The position numbers and the translations under genes are program-made. 64,000 nucleotides of DNA from Bacteroidota bacterium. GTDB lineage: Bacteria; Bacteroidota; Rhodothermia; Balneolales; HLUCCA01. Below, piece after piece: positions 43,175 through 52,906 of this stretch. How positions within the stretch are numbered: position 1 is the first letter of the stretch; each line of letters begins with the position of its first letter. The stretch covers positions 222,420-286,419 of the forward strand of contig JAFIEZ010000008.1 of assembly GCA_020832235.1 (NCBI GenBank). The letters run 5' to 3'. Below the pieces are notes generated by a model. That model searched no databases. It was not told the origin of the DNA and saw only the letters and a list, made by a program, of their open reading frames with translations.

Positions 43175-43329
43175 TCCAAAATCTGTTTCCACTAAATTAG
43201 GCACGACCTCTTTCCAACGTACGAAATACGGCAATTTTCGAGCCTGAATGGTGTAGAACTGTGGACGCAAACACCTGTCAACAACGCGACTTCGTCCGAA
43301 AGGCATTCCCAATAAATGTTGACAATTAG

Positions 43330-43383
43330 TACGCAATAGCGTACGTTACATTCATCTGTTACATTCATCTGTTACATTCATTT
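43330..43383. promoter_or_regulatory. Candidate operator region of the yefM-yoeB pair
   Basis: TACGC-AATA-GCGTA inverted repeat at 43330-43343, then gttacattcatct x3 (43345-43383, last copy ends ttt). Confidence 0.5.
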
Positions 43384-43392
43384 TTTACTCCA

Positions 43393-43635
43393 ATGAAAAC
43401 CATAACTGCAACGCAAGCCCGAAAAGACATTTACCGATTGTTAGACGAAGCGTCTGAAACCCATGAACCCGTCCATATCTCCGGAAAACGGTCAAACGCG
43501 GTACTCATAAGTGAGGATGATTGGCGGGCAATCCAGGAGACGCTTTATCTAACTTCAATTCCTGGAATGTCGGAGTCCATTGTGGAGGGGATGCATACGC
43601 CGCTTGAAGAAACGGATGAAGAGCTTGATTGGTGA
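43393..43635 (+). CDS. yefM: Phd/YefM family antitoxin
   Basis: MKTITATQARKDIYRLLDEASETHEPVHISGKRSNAVLISEDDWRAIQETLYL. Confidence 0.93.
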   Translation: MKTITATQARKDIYRLLDEASETHEPVHISGKRSNAVLISEDDWRAIQETLYLTSIPGMSESIVEGMHTPLEETDEELDW

Positions 43636-43645
43636 GCAAATTTAA

Positions 43646-43912
43646 ATGAGTACGTACAAAATCGTCTACACCAGACAGGCAAAAAAAGATGCCAAAAAAG
43701 CAGCTTCATCAGGACTAAAACCTAAAATTGAAGAGCTGCTGGAAATTCTCCGTTCGAATCCTTTCGAAGAATATCCTCCCTTTGAAAAACTGGTTGGTAA
43801 CCTAGAAGGAGCCTATTCCAGGCGCATTAATATTCAACACCGATTGGTTTACCAGGTTCTTGAAGAAGAAAACGTGGTGAAAGTTATTCGGATGTGGACG
43901 CACTACGATTGA
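43646..43912 (+). CDS. yoeB: Txe/YoeB family toxin
   Basis: IVYTRQAKKDAKKA, FEKLVGNLEGAYSRRINIQHRLVYQV, VIRMWTHYD. Confidence 0.93.
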   Translation: MSTYKIVYTRQAKKDAKKAASSGLKPKIEELLEILRSNPFEEYPPFEKLVGNLEGAYSRRINIQHRLVYQVLEEENVVKVIRMWTHYD

Positions 43913-43931
43913 TTGGTGTCTGCAAACACGC

Positions 43932-44150
43932 TCATGAAATTTCACGCCAAATATCCTCATCGGTTAACAGACCCTGTGCTTCAGCGAAAGGCAAAATCGT
44001 ATCGCGTAACTGATGGAAAGGTTCAACACCAAGCTGAAGCTTAACGGCCTCCCGTACCAAGTCGCTTTTTGCTCGACCAGTACGTTGTGCAGTAGCTGTC
44101 AATAGCTCGTCTAGATTTTTGTCTATGCGTATGGATATCGTAGTGTTCAT
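43932..44150 (-). CDS. Ribbon-helix-helix antitoxin-like protein, no toxin adjacent
   Basis: TTISIRIDKNLDELLTATAQRTGRAKSDLVREAVKLQL. Confidence 0.82.
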   Translation of the reverse strand: MNTTISIRIDKNLDELLTATAQRTGRAKSDLVREAVKLQLGVEPFHQLRDTILPFAEAQGLLTDEDIWREIS

Positions 44151-44222
44151 GGCTTTATCTATCCGTGTATTTCAATGTAATTCAACGTGTGAAGTATGTC
44201 AACAACTGGGCGTATATCCCAG

Positions 44223-44274
44223 AAATACGCCAATCTACGTACCTGTTTTGCGTAGATATACGGATGTTCATTCC
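44223..44274 (+). repeat. Right copy of the ~50-bp imperfect direct repeat
   Basis: aaatacgccaatctacgtacctgttttgcgtagatatacggatgttcattcc; matches 42798-42850. Confidence 0.8.
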
Positions 44275-44375
44275 ATAAAAAAAACCGCACATTTAGCACA
44301 CTGCAAACGCCGGGGGGGTAAAAAATGCAACAAAACAACTGGTTTGAGAACATACAACAGAGAGAACACCCGTAC

Positions 44376-45647
44376 ATGAACATCATATTCTTCGAAGACG
44401 CACGCGTGGTGCGATTCTACCCAAACGCCCTCACCCGACCGCTCGACAAAATGCGCCTCGGCATCCTCACCATCGGCGAAAAGTGGAAACACATCCTCGA
44501 CATCCACCACGCCACCCGAACCCTGCGTCCCTGGCTCAAAGGCGTGTTCAACTCCCCGCTCCCGCGCACCGACGAGCCCCATATCTGGATCAACTCCCGG
44601 TTCGTGCCCCACAAACGCATCGCCGAACAGGTCCTCGCCCTACAGCCCAACCAGGGACTCACCTGCAACGGCACCCCCGTCATCGTCCGGCTCCACGGCG
44701 ACGAGACCACCCGCGAATACCGCCGACAGCAGCAATGGATGCAAGGTTTCGAAGAACACCTGCAAAAAGGCGGAGGGAAATACCCCATACAGCCCATCAA
44801 GTTCGCCGACCACATCGACTACACCGAAACCGAATCCGGCATCCTGCTCGACCATGCCTGGGACCTCTTCCACAACAACGCCGAGCAGATCGCGGCCGAC
44901 CTCATGCTCATGCGCCCAACGCGCACCCTCAACCACTGGCCCCTCAAGCACTTCTACACCATCAATCCGAGCCAGGTCTACCTCGAAGAAGACGTACGCC
45001 TGGATCCGGGCTGTGTATTCGATGCCAGCGACGGACCCATATACATCGGACGAGGCAGCCACGTCATGAGCGGCGCCCTCATTAAAGGTCCCGTAGCCCT
45101 GTGCGAATACTCCACCGTACGCATGGGCGCCAAAATCTACGAAGGAACCACGGTCGGACCGCATTGCAAGGTCGCCGGGGAAGTCAGCACCGCGATATTT
45201 CAGGCGTACAGCAACAAAGCCCACGACGGCTACATCGGCAACTCGGTCATCGGCGAATGGGTAAACCTCGGCGCCGACACCAACAACTCCAACCTGAAAA
45301 ACAACTACTCCAAAATCCGCGTATACGACTGGGAAACCGGCGAGCAACAAGACTCCGGACTCCAATTCTGCGGGCTCTTCATCGCCGACCACTCCAAAAC
45401 CGCCATCAACTCCATGCTCAACTCCGGCACTGTATGCGGGGTAAGCAGCAGCATTCTCACCAACAACTTCCCGCCCAAATACATCCCCTCGTATGGCTGG
45501 GTAACCGACGAAGGCATTGATGTTTTCGAGCTCGAAAAAGCCCTGGAAACCGCCCGACTGGTGATGGGACGGCGAAATAAGATTATGAGTCCAGACTACG
45601 AAGCCATGATGCGCTACCTGTACCGGGTTCGCGACGGGCGGGAGTAA
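44376..45647 (+). CDS. Putative sugar nucleotidyltransferase, GlmU-like with left-handed beta-helix
   Basis: NIIFFEDARVVRFYPNALTRPL, ALIKGPVALCEYSTVRMGAKIYEGTTVGPHCKVAGEV hexapeptide repeats; start set at internal ATG. Confidence 0.85.
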   Translation: MNIIFFEDARVVRFYPNALTRPLDKMRLGILTIGEKWKHILDIHHATRTLRPWLKGVFNSPLPRTDEPHIWINSRFVPHKRIAEQVLALQPNQGLTCNGTPVIVRLHGDETTREYRRQQQWMQGFEEHLQKGGGKYPIQPIKFADHIDYTETESGILLDHAWDLFHNNAEQIAADLMLMRPTRTLNHWPLKHFYTINPSQVYLEEDVRLDPGCVFDASDGPIYIGRGSHVMSGALIKGPVALCEYSTVRMGAKIYEGTTVGPHCKVAGEVSTAIFQAYSNKAHDGYIGNSVIGEWVNLGADTNNSNLKNNYSKIRVYDWETGEQQDSGLQFCGLFIADHSKTAINSMLNSGTVCGVSSSILTNNFPPKYIPSYGWVTDEGIDVFELEKALETARLVMGRRNKIMSPDYEAMMRYLYRVRDGRE

Positions 45648-46186
45648 AAGTTACGCTTTTAACAAACATTAGAAACTCGTAATAAAAGCGGTTCCACGTG
45701 TTAAGTCGGCCCCAAAGCGCCTTGCCGATAACTAAATGAGTTTGCACTCCGAAAAACATTGCCCTATATTCATTGCAGCACAATAAACTAGAGTCAATAA
45801 TTGATGCAAATAGGAAGAGAGACTTGAAAGCAGGACACGTCGATAAAGAATCAGAGGTCAAATTAGTTGTTATGGAAACTGCGTGCGACCACCACTGAAA
45901 CACAAGACGTTAACGTGCAAATCTAAGGCATTCTTTTCATATGAGTACATTATTTACTCAAAAAGCACATGTTATATCGTTGCATATTGAATAAGTAAAT
46001 GCTGCATAATCATAGCATGCTTATTTCAGATAAACTGGAACATAACACCCTTGTGTCAGTTTAAACGCTCAGTGAGCAACAGCGCACTGCAGCTACATGA
46101 AATGCCTCTGCCAGACCTCAACATGGGACTGACAGCGGCGAAGCCCTGTCAGAAATCGCGGTTTACCCGCCACACACGTACCGATC

Positions 46187-46705
46187 GTGCTCGACGTTCT
46201 CATATCCAACAAAACCCGAATCAAACTCCTGTTCCGATTTTTTCTGAATCCGGGAGAAGCCGCCTACCTGCGCGGACTCGAAAAAGAGTTTGACGAAAAT
46301 TCCAATTCCATCCGAATGGAACTCAACCGGTTCGAAAGTGCCGGAATTCTGAGCTCTTACGAAGATGGAAACAAAAAAATGTACGCCGTCAACACCGGTT
46401 ATCCGCTGTTCGGCGAATTGCAAAGCCTGGCCATGAAACACTTCGGCGTCGATATCGCACTCGAAGAAATAGTCGGAAAACTGGGCAAGCCCACTTCCGT
46501 TTATCTAACCGGTCAGCTTGCCCGCGGACTCGACTCCAATATTATTGACCTGGCCATCGTGGGAGAACATATCGACCGACCCTTCCTGGCATCCCTCTCC
46601 GACAAAGCCGAAAAACTGGTAGGACGAAAAATCCGCACCATGATTCTGCATCCGGAAGAAATCGATACCATCCCCGAACCGCGCATGCTCATTTACGGTA
46701 AATAA
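46187..46705 (+). CDS. Winged-helix regulator-like protein with nucleotidyltransferase-like C-terminal half
   Basis: SNKTRIKLLFRFFLNPGEAAYLRGLEKEFDENSNSIRMELNRFESAGIL then VYLTGQLARGLDSNIIDLAIVG; GTG start. Confidence 0.7.
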   Translation: MLDVLISNKTRIKLLFRFFLNPGEAAYLRGLEKEFDENSNSIRMELNRFESAGILSSYEDGNKKMYAVNTGYPLFGELQSLAMKHFGVDIALEEIVGKLGKPTSVYLTGQLARGLDSNIIDLAIVGEHIDRPFLASLSDKAEKLVGRKIRTMILHPEEIDTIPEPRMLIYGK

Positions 46706-46707
46706 CG

Positions 46708-47274
46708 ATGATCATGCTGTCTGACATAGCAAACAACCACAATATCCGAGAGGATGTTGCCGAAACCGACCGTCAGCCGGCAGACAAAACCTGGCGCGCC
46801 TTCTACACCCGTCCACGACACGAACGCAAAGCCGCTGCCCGACTCGAAGAAGCCGGCATAGAAGTATATTGTCCCACCGTACGCGTGAAAGTACGCTGGA
46901 GCGACCGCTGGAAAAAAGTCACCAAAGTACTCTTCACCAGCTACGTATTCGCCCGGGTAAACGAAAAAGAACGCATCACCGTACTCGAAGATGAAAGCAT
47001 CTCACGTTGCGTACTCTACCTGGGCAAACCCGCCCTCATTCGCGACAATGAAATAGAAGCCATCCGATTATTGCTGGATGCCGGCACGAACATAACCATT
47101 CACCGCCTCAAACCCGGTACCAAAGTCCGCATTACCGACGGACCGCTGGAAGGGCGCATCGGTGAGCTCATTACCTACAACAACGCCCAAGAAGCCATCT
47201 TACGCATAGAAGCCCTGGGCACCGAAATTCAGGCTACCCTCACACCAGAGCAGGTTCAGGCTTTACAGACATAG
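46708..47274 (+). CDS. UpxY-like (NusG family) transcription antiterminator
   Basis: WRAFYTRPRHERKAAARLEEAGIEVYCPTV, PGTKVRITDGPLEGRIGELI KOW-like region. Confidence 0.9.
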   Translation: MIMLSDIANNHNIREDVAETDRQPADKTWRAFYTRPRHERKAAARLEEAGIEVYCPTVRVKVRWSDRWKKVTKVLFTSYVFARVNEKERITVLEDESISRCVLYLGKPALIRDNEIEAIRLLLDAGTNITIHRLKPGTKVRITDGPLEGRIGELITYNNAQEAILRIEALGTEIQATLTPEQVQALQT

Positions 47275-47412
47275 AACGTACACCTAGCCACCGAAATTCA
47301 GGCTACCCTCACACCAGAGCAGGTTCAAGCCTTACAGACATAGAACGTACACCTAGCCACCGAAAGCCCACACACCAGGGCCGATACAGTCTTACAAACG
47401 TAGAACCTAAAC
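47221..47412 (+). repeat. 69-bp tandem duplication of the upxY 3' end, with a third degenerate unit
   Basis: Units start accgaaa at 47221, 47290, 47359; first two nearly identical and include the stop codon. Confidence 0.93.
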
Positions 47413-47495
47413 CGGCCACAAATAAACTATTCCGTCAGCATAGTTACAGTAAAGTTAAAAATGTGTATCTTCCAAGCTGTGTGAATGCATCGTCA

Positions 47496-47624
47496 ATGAG
47501 AAAAGCAATAGAAATAGTGAAACAAAAGAATACAGTACAGGTTAAATCAACTGTACTGTGGTTTGGGTTTACCATGTCCATCCCCGAACGGGTGGAGCCA
47601 CGCTTACTAAGCACAATAAGTTGA
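47496..47624 (+). CDS. Candidate 42-codon leader ORF upstream of wecA copy 1
   Basis: MRKAIEIVKQKNTVQVKSTVLWFGFTMSIPERVEPRLLSTIS*; same length as the counterpart at 53565; overlaps a competing frame. Confidence 0.4.
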   Translation: MRKAIEIVKQKNTVQVKSTVLWFGFTMSIPERVEPRLLSTIS

Positions 47625-47632
47625 GAGACGTC

Positions 47633-48814
47633 ATGATTATTTACATACTAGCTGCTTTTTTACTGGGGGGAATGATTGCAGCATTCAGTATACCGCGGGT
47701 TATTAAACTGTCTATCCGTAAAAAACTGATGGATATCCCAGATAACGGCCGCAAACAACATAAAGCCCCTACACCTACACTCGGTGGAGTGGGAATCTTC
47801 TTCGGATTTGTACTTTCCATATCGGTGGTGGGCGGATTCATGGCCCCCGATTACTTCCCGTTTCTCATCGCCGGCGTCATTCTGCTCTTCATCGTGGGCA
47901 TTAAAGACGACCTGATGGGCGTTTCAGCAAAAAAGAAGTTGGTAGCACAGATTATCGCTTCGGCGCTGGTGGTGTACGGCGGAGGCATCTACATACCCGA
48001 GATGGGCGGACTCTTCGGTATTTATTCCGTTCCGGCACATTTTTCCCAACCCTTTTCCGTCTTTGCCATGGTGATTATTCTGAACGCCTACAATCTTATT
48101 GATGGAATTGACGGACTGGCAGGAAGCGTAGGATTCATAGCCAGTGCCACCTTCGGAACCTTCTTATTTCTTAATGGCGCGGTGAACGAAGCCGTTCTGG
48201 CCTTTGCCCTGGCCGGTGCACTTGCCGGATTTCTGATATATAATTTTGAACCGGCCCGGATTTTCATGGGCGATACCGGATCCATGGTTGTCGGATTTCT
48301 ACTGGCCATGCTCTCCTTTAATGTCATGCAGACCAACCTTGCCGCTGAAGTAGCGTATATGCCAGCCAGCGCAGTAATGGTATTTGGGGTGCTGATTATT
48401 CCCATGTACGACACGTTGCGTGTGATCCTTATTCGAATTAAAAATCGTCAGTCGCCGCTCAATCCCGATTCCAACCACATGCACCATGTATTGCTGAAGA
48501 CCGGTTATTCGCACCGGGGTATTGTTTTGGTTATGGCAGCGGCCAATCTCCTTATTATTACTACCGCATTTTTGATTCGGGATGTAAATGTGCATCTGCT
48601 CTTTGGTGTTATGGCTCTTCAGGCCATGCTTATATTACCTATCGGACGTACGGTCATGCATATTATCCGCGGACGGGAAGAAGAGGCGTATATGCGACAA
48701 ATTCGTATGATGACCCAGCCACAATCCCGTGATGTCGACAGGTCTTCCTCACACGAACAAGAAGAAACTAATAATTCAGCAAAACAATCTACAGTGCATA
48801 ACCTTTTTGAATAA
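47633..48814 (+). CDS. MraY/WecA-like undecaprenyl-phosphate sugar-1-phosphate transferase, copy 1
   Basis: MDIPDNGRKQHKAPTPTLGGVGIF, NAYNLIDGIDGLAG, FMGDTGSMVVGF, HMHHVL. Confidence 0.93.
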   Translation: MIIYILAAFLLGGMIAAFSIPRVIKLSIRKKLMDIPDNGRKQHKAPTPTLGGVGIFFGFVLSISVVGGFMAPDYFPFLIAGVILLFIVGIKDDLMGVSAKKKLVAQIIASALVVYGGGIYIPEMGGLFGIYSVPAHFSQPFSVFAMVIILNAYNLIDGIDGLAGSVGFIASATFGTFLFLNGAVNEAVLAFALAGALAGFLIYNFEPARIFMGDTGSMVVGFLLAMLSFNVMQTNLAAEVAYMPASAVMVFGVLIIPMYDTLRVILIRIKNRQSPLNPDSNHMHHVLLKTGYSHRGIVLVMAAANLLIITTAFLIRDVNVHLLFGVMALQAMLILPIGRTVMHIIRGREEEAYMRQIRMMTQPQSRDVDRSSSHEQEETNNSAKQSTVHNLFE

Positions 48815-48852
48815 CAGGTTATGTGGTCACTAAGTAATTCTTACAACTATAC

Positions 48853-51585
48853 ATGAAACTCAGTCATTTTTCCCACATATTTCTGCTCGCATTTATGTTG
48901 TTTTTGCCAGCAATAGCCCAAGCGCAGTTTGGCTCAATTGACGTCAGAACGGTAAACGTCGATGTGCTGTCTGACGACCAAATACGTCAAATATGGACCC
49001 GAGCACAACAGGAGAATATGACCGTGAACGAGGTTGTCACGGTCGGACAGGCACAGGGACTTCCCGCCTCCGAAGCCGAAAAACTCCGTACTCGATTAAA
49101 TCAGGCAGCTGCCGGTCAACTCTCTGGTGCAGCTACGAATGGTGCTGCATCCCAGGCTCGCCAGCCGAGTCAGATGATGGACGCGGATGAAATCGAAATC
49201 ATACCAAGCGACGAAGATCTCCCGGAACCTGTTACACCGGAAGAGCCTCAAGACCCAGAATTCATACCCATATACGGGCACTCTATCTTTACCGATCAGT
49301 CACTGGATATTTTTACAACCACGGATGCGGCCCGGGCACCGGATAGCTATATTCTCGGTTCAGGCGACCAGATACGAGTTATTATTTTCGGTACCTCACA
49401 AGCCGATTTACTTCTGGAAATCAACGAGGACGGATATGTTCAGCCAAGTGGCATGCCACGCATTTTTGTGAAGGGACTTTCCATGAAGGAAGCCCGTCAG
49501 GTGCTGCGCGAGCGCCTCTCAGCCTTTTTTCAATTCCGAAGTGATGAGATAGCCATTACTATCAGAACCGCACGCAGTATCACAATTAATATTTTCGGCG
49601 AAACGGAGGTCAGGGGTGGATTTACCATATCTGCTCTGAATACCGCCTTTAACGCACTTTCTGCGGCAGGTGGTCCCACTGAGATAGGATCTGTACGGGA
49701 TATTCGTGTAATCCGCGGTGACCAACGCAGTACTATCGACGTGTATGAATTTCTTCGCAATCCATCTGCAGGTTCAATTATGGACCTCCAGCACAACGAT
49801 ATCATATTTGTACCCGTCGCTGAAAAAGTGGTACGCATATCGGGATCCGTACGCAGACCCATGCGCTACGAACTGAAATCCGGTGAGGGCGTTCTGGAAT
49901 TGATTCAGTTTGCCGGTGGAATCAATTTTGATACATCTCCGGATTTTGTCCAGGTACAACGCATTGTGAATGACGAGCCCAAATTAATGGATTTTCGTCT
50001 GACCGATATACTCTCGGGCTCAGAAAGGGTTGAACTGCGCGACGGAGATATTGTGCGTATCCGCCCCATCGGACGTGAACTGGAGAATTTTGTTGAGATT
50101 ACGGGTAGTGTATTCTACCCGGGTCAATATAATCTTGATCAAACCGGAAGCATACGTACGCTTATAGACCGTGCCGGTCTTCGTGAGCAGGCCAAAACAG
50201 ATATGATTTTCGTAGAGAGAATCCTGCCGGATAGCTCTATACGCATTGTACCCGTGGCCTATGATGAACTGCTACAGACCGGGACCGATCTGCAACTGGA
50301 ACGGCGTGATAATGTTATTGTATTTGATAAACAGCGATATCGGGATGTTGCTGACATTCAGGTTACCGGAAATGTCCGCAATCCGTTCAGTCGGGAACTG
50401 CAGTTTGATGAGCGCCTCAGAATACGAGAAGCGCTAGAACTGGCCGGTGGACTGCAGCCTACCGCCGCTGCCAGAGGCTATATTTTCCGTACTGATGTAT
50501 TCAATCCCGAATTTGTAACCCACATACCGGTAAATCTCATCAGCGAGGGAGACGTGCAGCTGCAACCCGGAGACCGCCTCGTGGTTTACGATCAGTCTAT
50601 GTACAGCGAAGCTGGTGAACTATCCATCTCAGGGGCCGTACAGAATCCTTTCGACACAGCTTTTGATCCTGAGCTGACTCCTACCGACCTGCTCATTATG
50701 GCGAATGGATTTCAGCGGGGCGCAGCGTTGAATCGCATCGATGTATTTCGGATGGATGTGTCTATCAGCAGAGGAGTTAATTACAGCGTTATTACTCTTC
50801 AGGCCGACAGCCTGTACAATATAACCGCAGCTCCGGAAGGATTCCGACTACAACCGTTTGACCGTGTGGTGGTTCGAAGAATACCCGAATTCAATGTTGG
50901 ACTGGCAGTAACGTTAGAAGGGGAAGCACGCTATCCCGGCACCTATCCTCTGGCAAATCGACGTACACATTTATCGGATGTTATTAATCAGGCGGGCGGA
51001 CTCACCTCCGTGGCAGATCCCTCCAATGCCATTATCATGCGTTCACAGGGGAATACGGTAGGTCCTATCGCCGTGAACTTATCCAGAGCTATGGCAAGCC
51101 GCAGGGATGGACAACTTGATCCGGTATTATTCCCGGACGACATCATTATGATTCCCCGATTCAACAATATCGTTTCCATACGCGTTGAAGCTACCCGCGT
51201 TGGGGAGTTGCAGCAACAAGGCGTGGTTGACGATGAAACGTTAACTGGTGAGTTAAGCACTATAAATGTAGTGTATCAGGGGAGCCGTTCGGCTAAATGG
51301 TATATTGAAAACTTTGGCGGAGGGTTTGCAGAAGATGCAGATCGCTGGAGCGTCACCGTGACCTTGCCAAATGGTCAGGTTCGTGGCACCAAACGTACCC
51401 TGTTGTTTTTCCGGAATTATCCAGCAGTTGAGCCCGGCAGCACCATATCCCTTCGACTGAATCCCGAAGTATTACAGGCAGATATGGAAGAAGGTATTGA
51501 CTGGGATCGCGTTTATCAGCGTAGTATACAAACCACTACGTCATTGTTGACGATACTCATTCTTCTCGACCAGTTATCCAATTAA
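48853..51585 (+). CDS. Polysaccharide export protein with multiple SLBB domains
   Basis: Signal peptide, YILGSGDQIRVIIFGTSQADLLLEINEDGYV export domain, repeated ITGSVFYPGQY/VTGNVRNPFS SLBB-like units. Confidence 0.9.
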   Translation: MKLSHFSHIFLLAFMLFLPAIAQAQFGSIDVRTVNVDVLSDDQIRQIWTRAQQENMTVNEVVTVGQAQGLPASEAEKLRTRLNQAAAGQLSGAATNGAASQARQPSQMMDADEIEIIPSDEDLPEPVTPEEPQDPEFIPIYGHSIFTDQSLDIFTTTDAARAPDSYILGSGDQIRVIIFGTSQADLLLEINEDGYVQPSGMPRIFVKGLSMKEARQVLRERLSAFFQFRSDEIAITIRTARSITINIFGETEVRGGFTISALNTAFNALSAAGGPTEIGSVRDIRVIRGDQRSTIDVYEFLRNPSAGSIMDLQHNDIIFVPVAEKVVRISGSVRRPMRYELKSGEGVLELIQFAGGINFDTSPDFVQVQRIVNDEPKLMDFRLTDILSGSERVELRDGDIVRIRPIGRELENFVEITGSVFYPGQYNLDQTGSIRTLIDRAGLREQAKTDMIFVERILPDSSIRIVPVAYDELLQTGTDLQLERRDNVIVFDKQRYRDVADIQVTGNVRNPFSRELQFDERLRIREALELAGGLQPTAAARGYIFRTDVFNPEFVTHIPVNLISEGDVQLQPGDRLVVYDQSMYSEAGELSISGAVQNPFDTAFDPELTPTDLLIMANGFQRGAALNRIDVFRMDVSISRGVNYSVITLQADSLYNITAAPEGFRLQPFDRVVVRRIPEFNVGLAVTLEGEARYPGTYPLANRRTHLSDVINQAGGLTSVADPSNAIIMRSQGNTVGPIAVNLSRAMASRRDGQLDPVLFPDDIIMIPRFNNIVSIRVEATRVGELQQQGVVDDETLTGELSTINVVYQGSRSAKWYIENFGGGFAEDADRWSVTVTLPNGQVRGTKRTLLFFRNYPAVEPGSTISLRLNPEVLQADMEEGIDWDRVYQRSIQTTTSLLTILILLDQLSN

Positions 51586-51613
51586 TCCATCACATTTTAA
51601 ACGAAACGCAATC

Positions 51614-52753
51614 GTGAGCGAAAATCGTCCCACCCACATCGACGACGATGAAATTGATCTGAAAGAGCTCATCCCAAAGATCATTGGTTTCATCAAGCAC
51701 CTCTGGCAGGAACAACGTTACATCTGGTTCGCCTTGCTTGTTACTGTACCCATCGGGTTGCTTGTAGCCTTTGGTAGCACCCCCGAGTACACCGCGAGCA
51801 CCAAAATTTTACCCTATCGCAGTGGCGGATCGGGTGGTGGATTGAGCGGACTGGCCGGACTGGCCGGCGTACGACTCCCTGCCGGACAAACGGAACAACT
51901 CATTACTGTGGATATGTATCCTGAACTAGCGGCTACCCTTGATTTTCGTTTGATACTGGCTGAAACTCCCATTCGCTTTTCTAAATTAAATGAGCCGGTA
52001 ACACCAGCGATGTACTTTCAGGAGATTGCCGAACCGGATGCTTTAAGTCGGGTGAAGTCCTATACCATAGGCCTCCCAGGAACGATTTTATCCGCTTTAC
52101 GATCGTCCTTCATAGATGCAAATCCGCCTTCAATACAACGAATCGATTCAGAAGACGATCCGCTAAAAAGCTTCGACGAAGCATATCTGCGTATGCTTCG
52201 AACTTTAGGAGAACGCTTAAGTGTACGCGCCAATCAAACTCAACGGGTCACTACCTCCTTGACCATCGAAGCTACTATGCCCGATCCGGTAGCAGCTGCT
52301 GATATGGTACGCATTGCATCAGAGCGCCTCATGCAGACCGTCATTGACTATGAAATCCGGAAGGTAAGCGTAGAAATCCGTTTCCTGGAAGAACAGTATC
52401 AGCGCAGCAAAATTCGCTACGAAGCTGCTCAAGAAGCACTGGCACTTTTTACCGATCGTAACCGAGGCACCCTCAGCGCCACCGCCCAAATCGAAGCTCA
52501 ACGTCTCCAAAGCGAATTCAATCTGGCGCTGGAAATTTATCGCAACTTTACTACTGAACTAGAACAAGCCCGCATCAAACAAAACCGTGATACTCCAATA
52601 TTCACTGTTTTAGAATCTGTTACGGTTCCGAATAATCGTAGCACACCAAGACGTGGGTTAACTCTAATCTTATCTATGATTTTGGGCGTATTTTTTGGGG
52701 TGGTCGTTATATTTGCTAAACTTAACATTGGAAAAGCTTATCAAAAAGTATAG
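51614..52753 (+). CDS. Wzz/GumC-type chain-length determinant protein, no kinase domain
   Basis: N- and C-terminal TM helices, coiled coil, SVTVPNNRSTPRRGLTLILSMILGVFFGV. Confidence 0.85.
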   Translation: MSENRPTHIDDDEIDLKELIPKIIGFIKHLWQEQRYIWFALLVTVPIGLLVAFGSTPEYTASTKILPYRSGGSGGGLSGLAGLAGVRLPAGQTEQLITVDMYPELAATLDFRLILAETPIRFSKLNEPVTPAMYFQEIAEPDALSRVKSYTIGLPGTILSALRSSFIDANPPSIQRIDSEDDPLKSFDEAYLRMLRTLGERLSVRANQTQRVTTSLTIEATMPDPVAAADMVRIASERLMQTVIDYEIRKVSVEIRFLEEQYQRSKIRYEAAQEALALFTDRNRGTLSATAQIEAQRLQSEFNLALEIYRNFTTELEQARIKQNRDTPIFTVLESVTVPNNRSTPRRGLTLILSMILGVFFGVVVIFAKLNIGKAYQKV

Positions 52754-52906
52754 AGATTTGAAATATAATTAACTAAAAATACTCGCAAACGGACTAGTGA
52801 AGGTAATCAGTTATCATAGTTTACGCTTAGCACAATTTATGGTGGCCTAAATCCAAGATTTCAATCATATATTTTAGAGACTCACCCTACTTGTTGCATT
52901 AAAAAA

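Noticed and set aside
43215-43240. Third copy of the TA-flanking direct repeat (cgaaatacggcaattttcg)
   Set aside because: Only about 19 bp with several mismatches; too weak to count as a repeat copy.
44640-45392. 250-aa minus-strand ORF opposite the sugar nucleotidyltransferase gene
   Set aside because: Val/Gly/Asp-rich shadow frame of a codon-biased gene.
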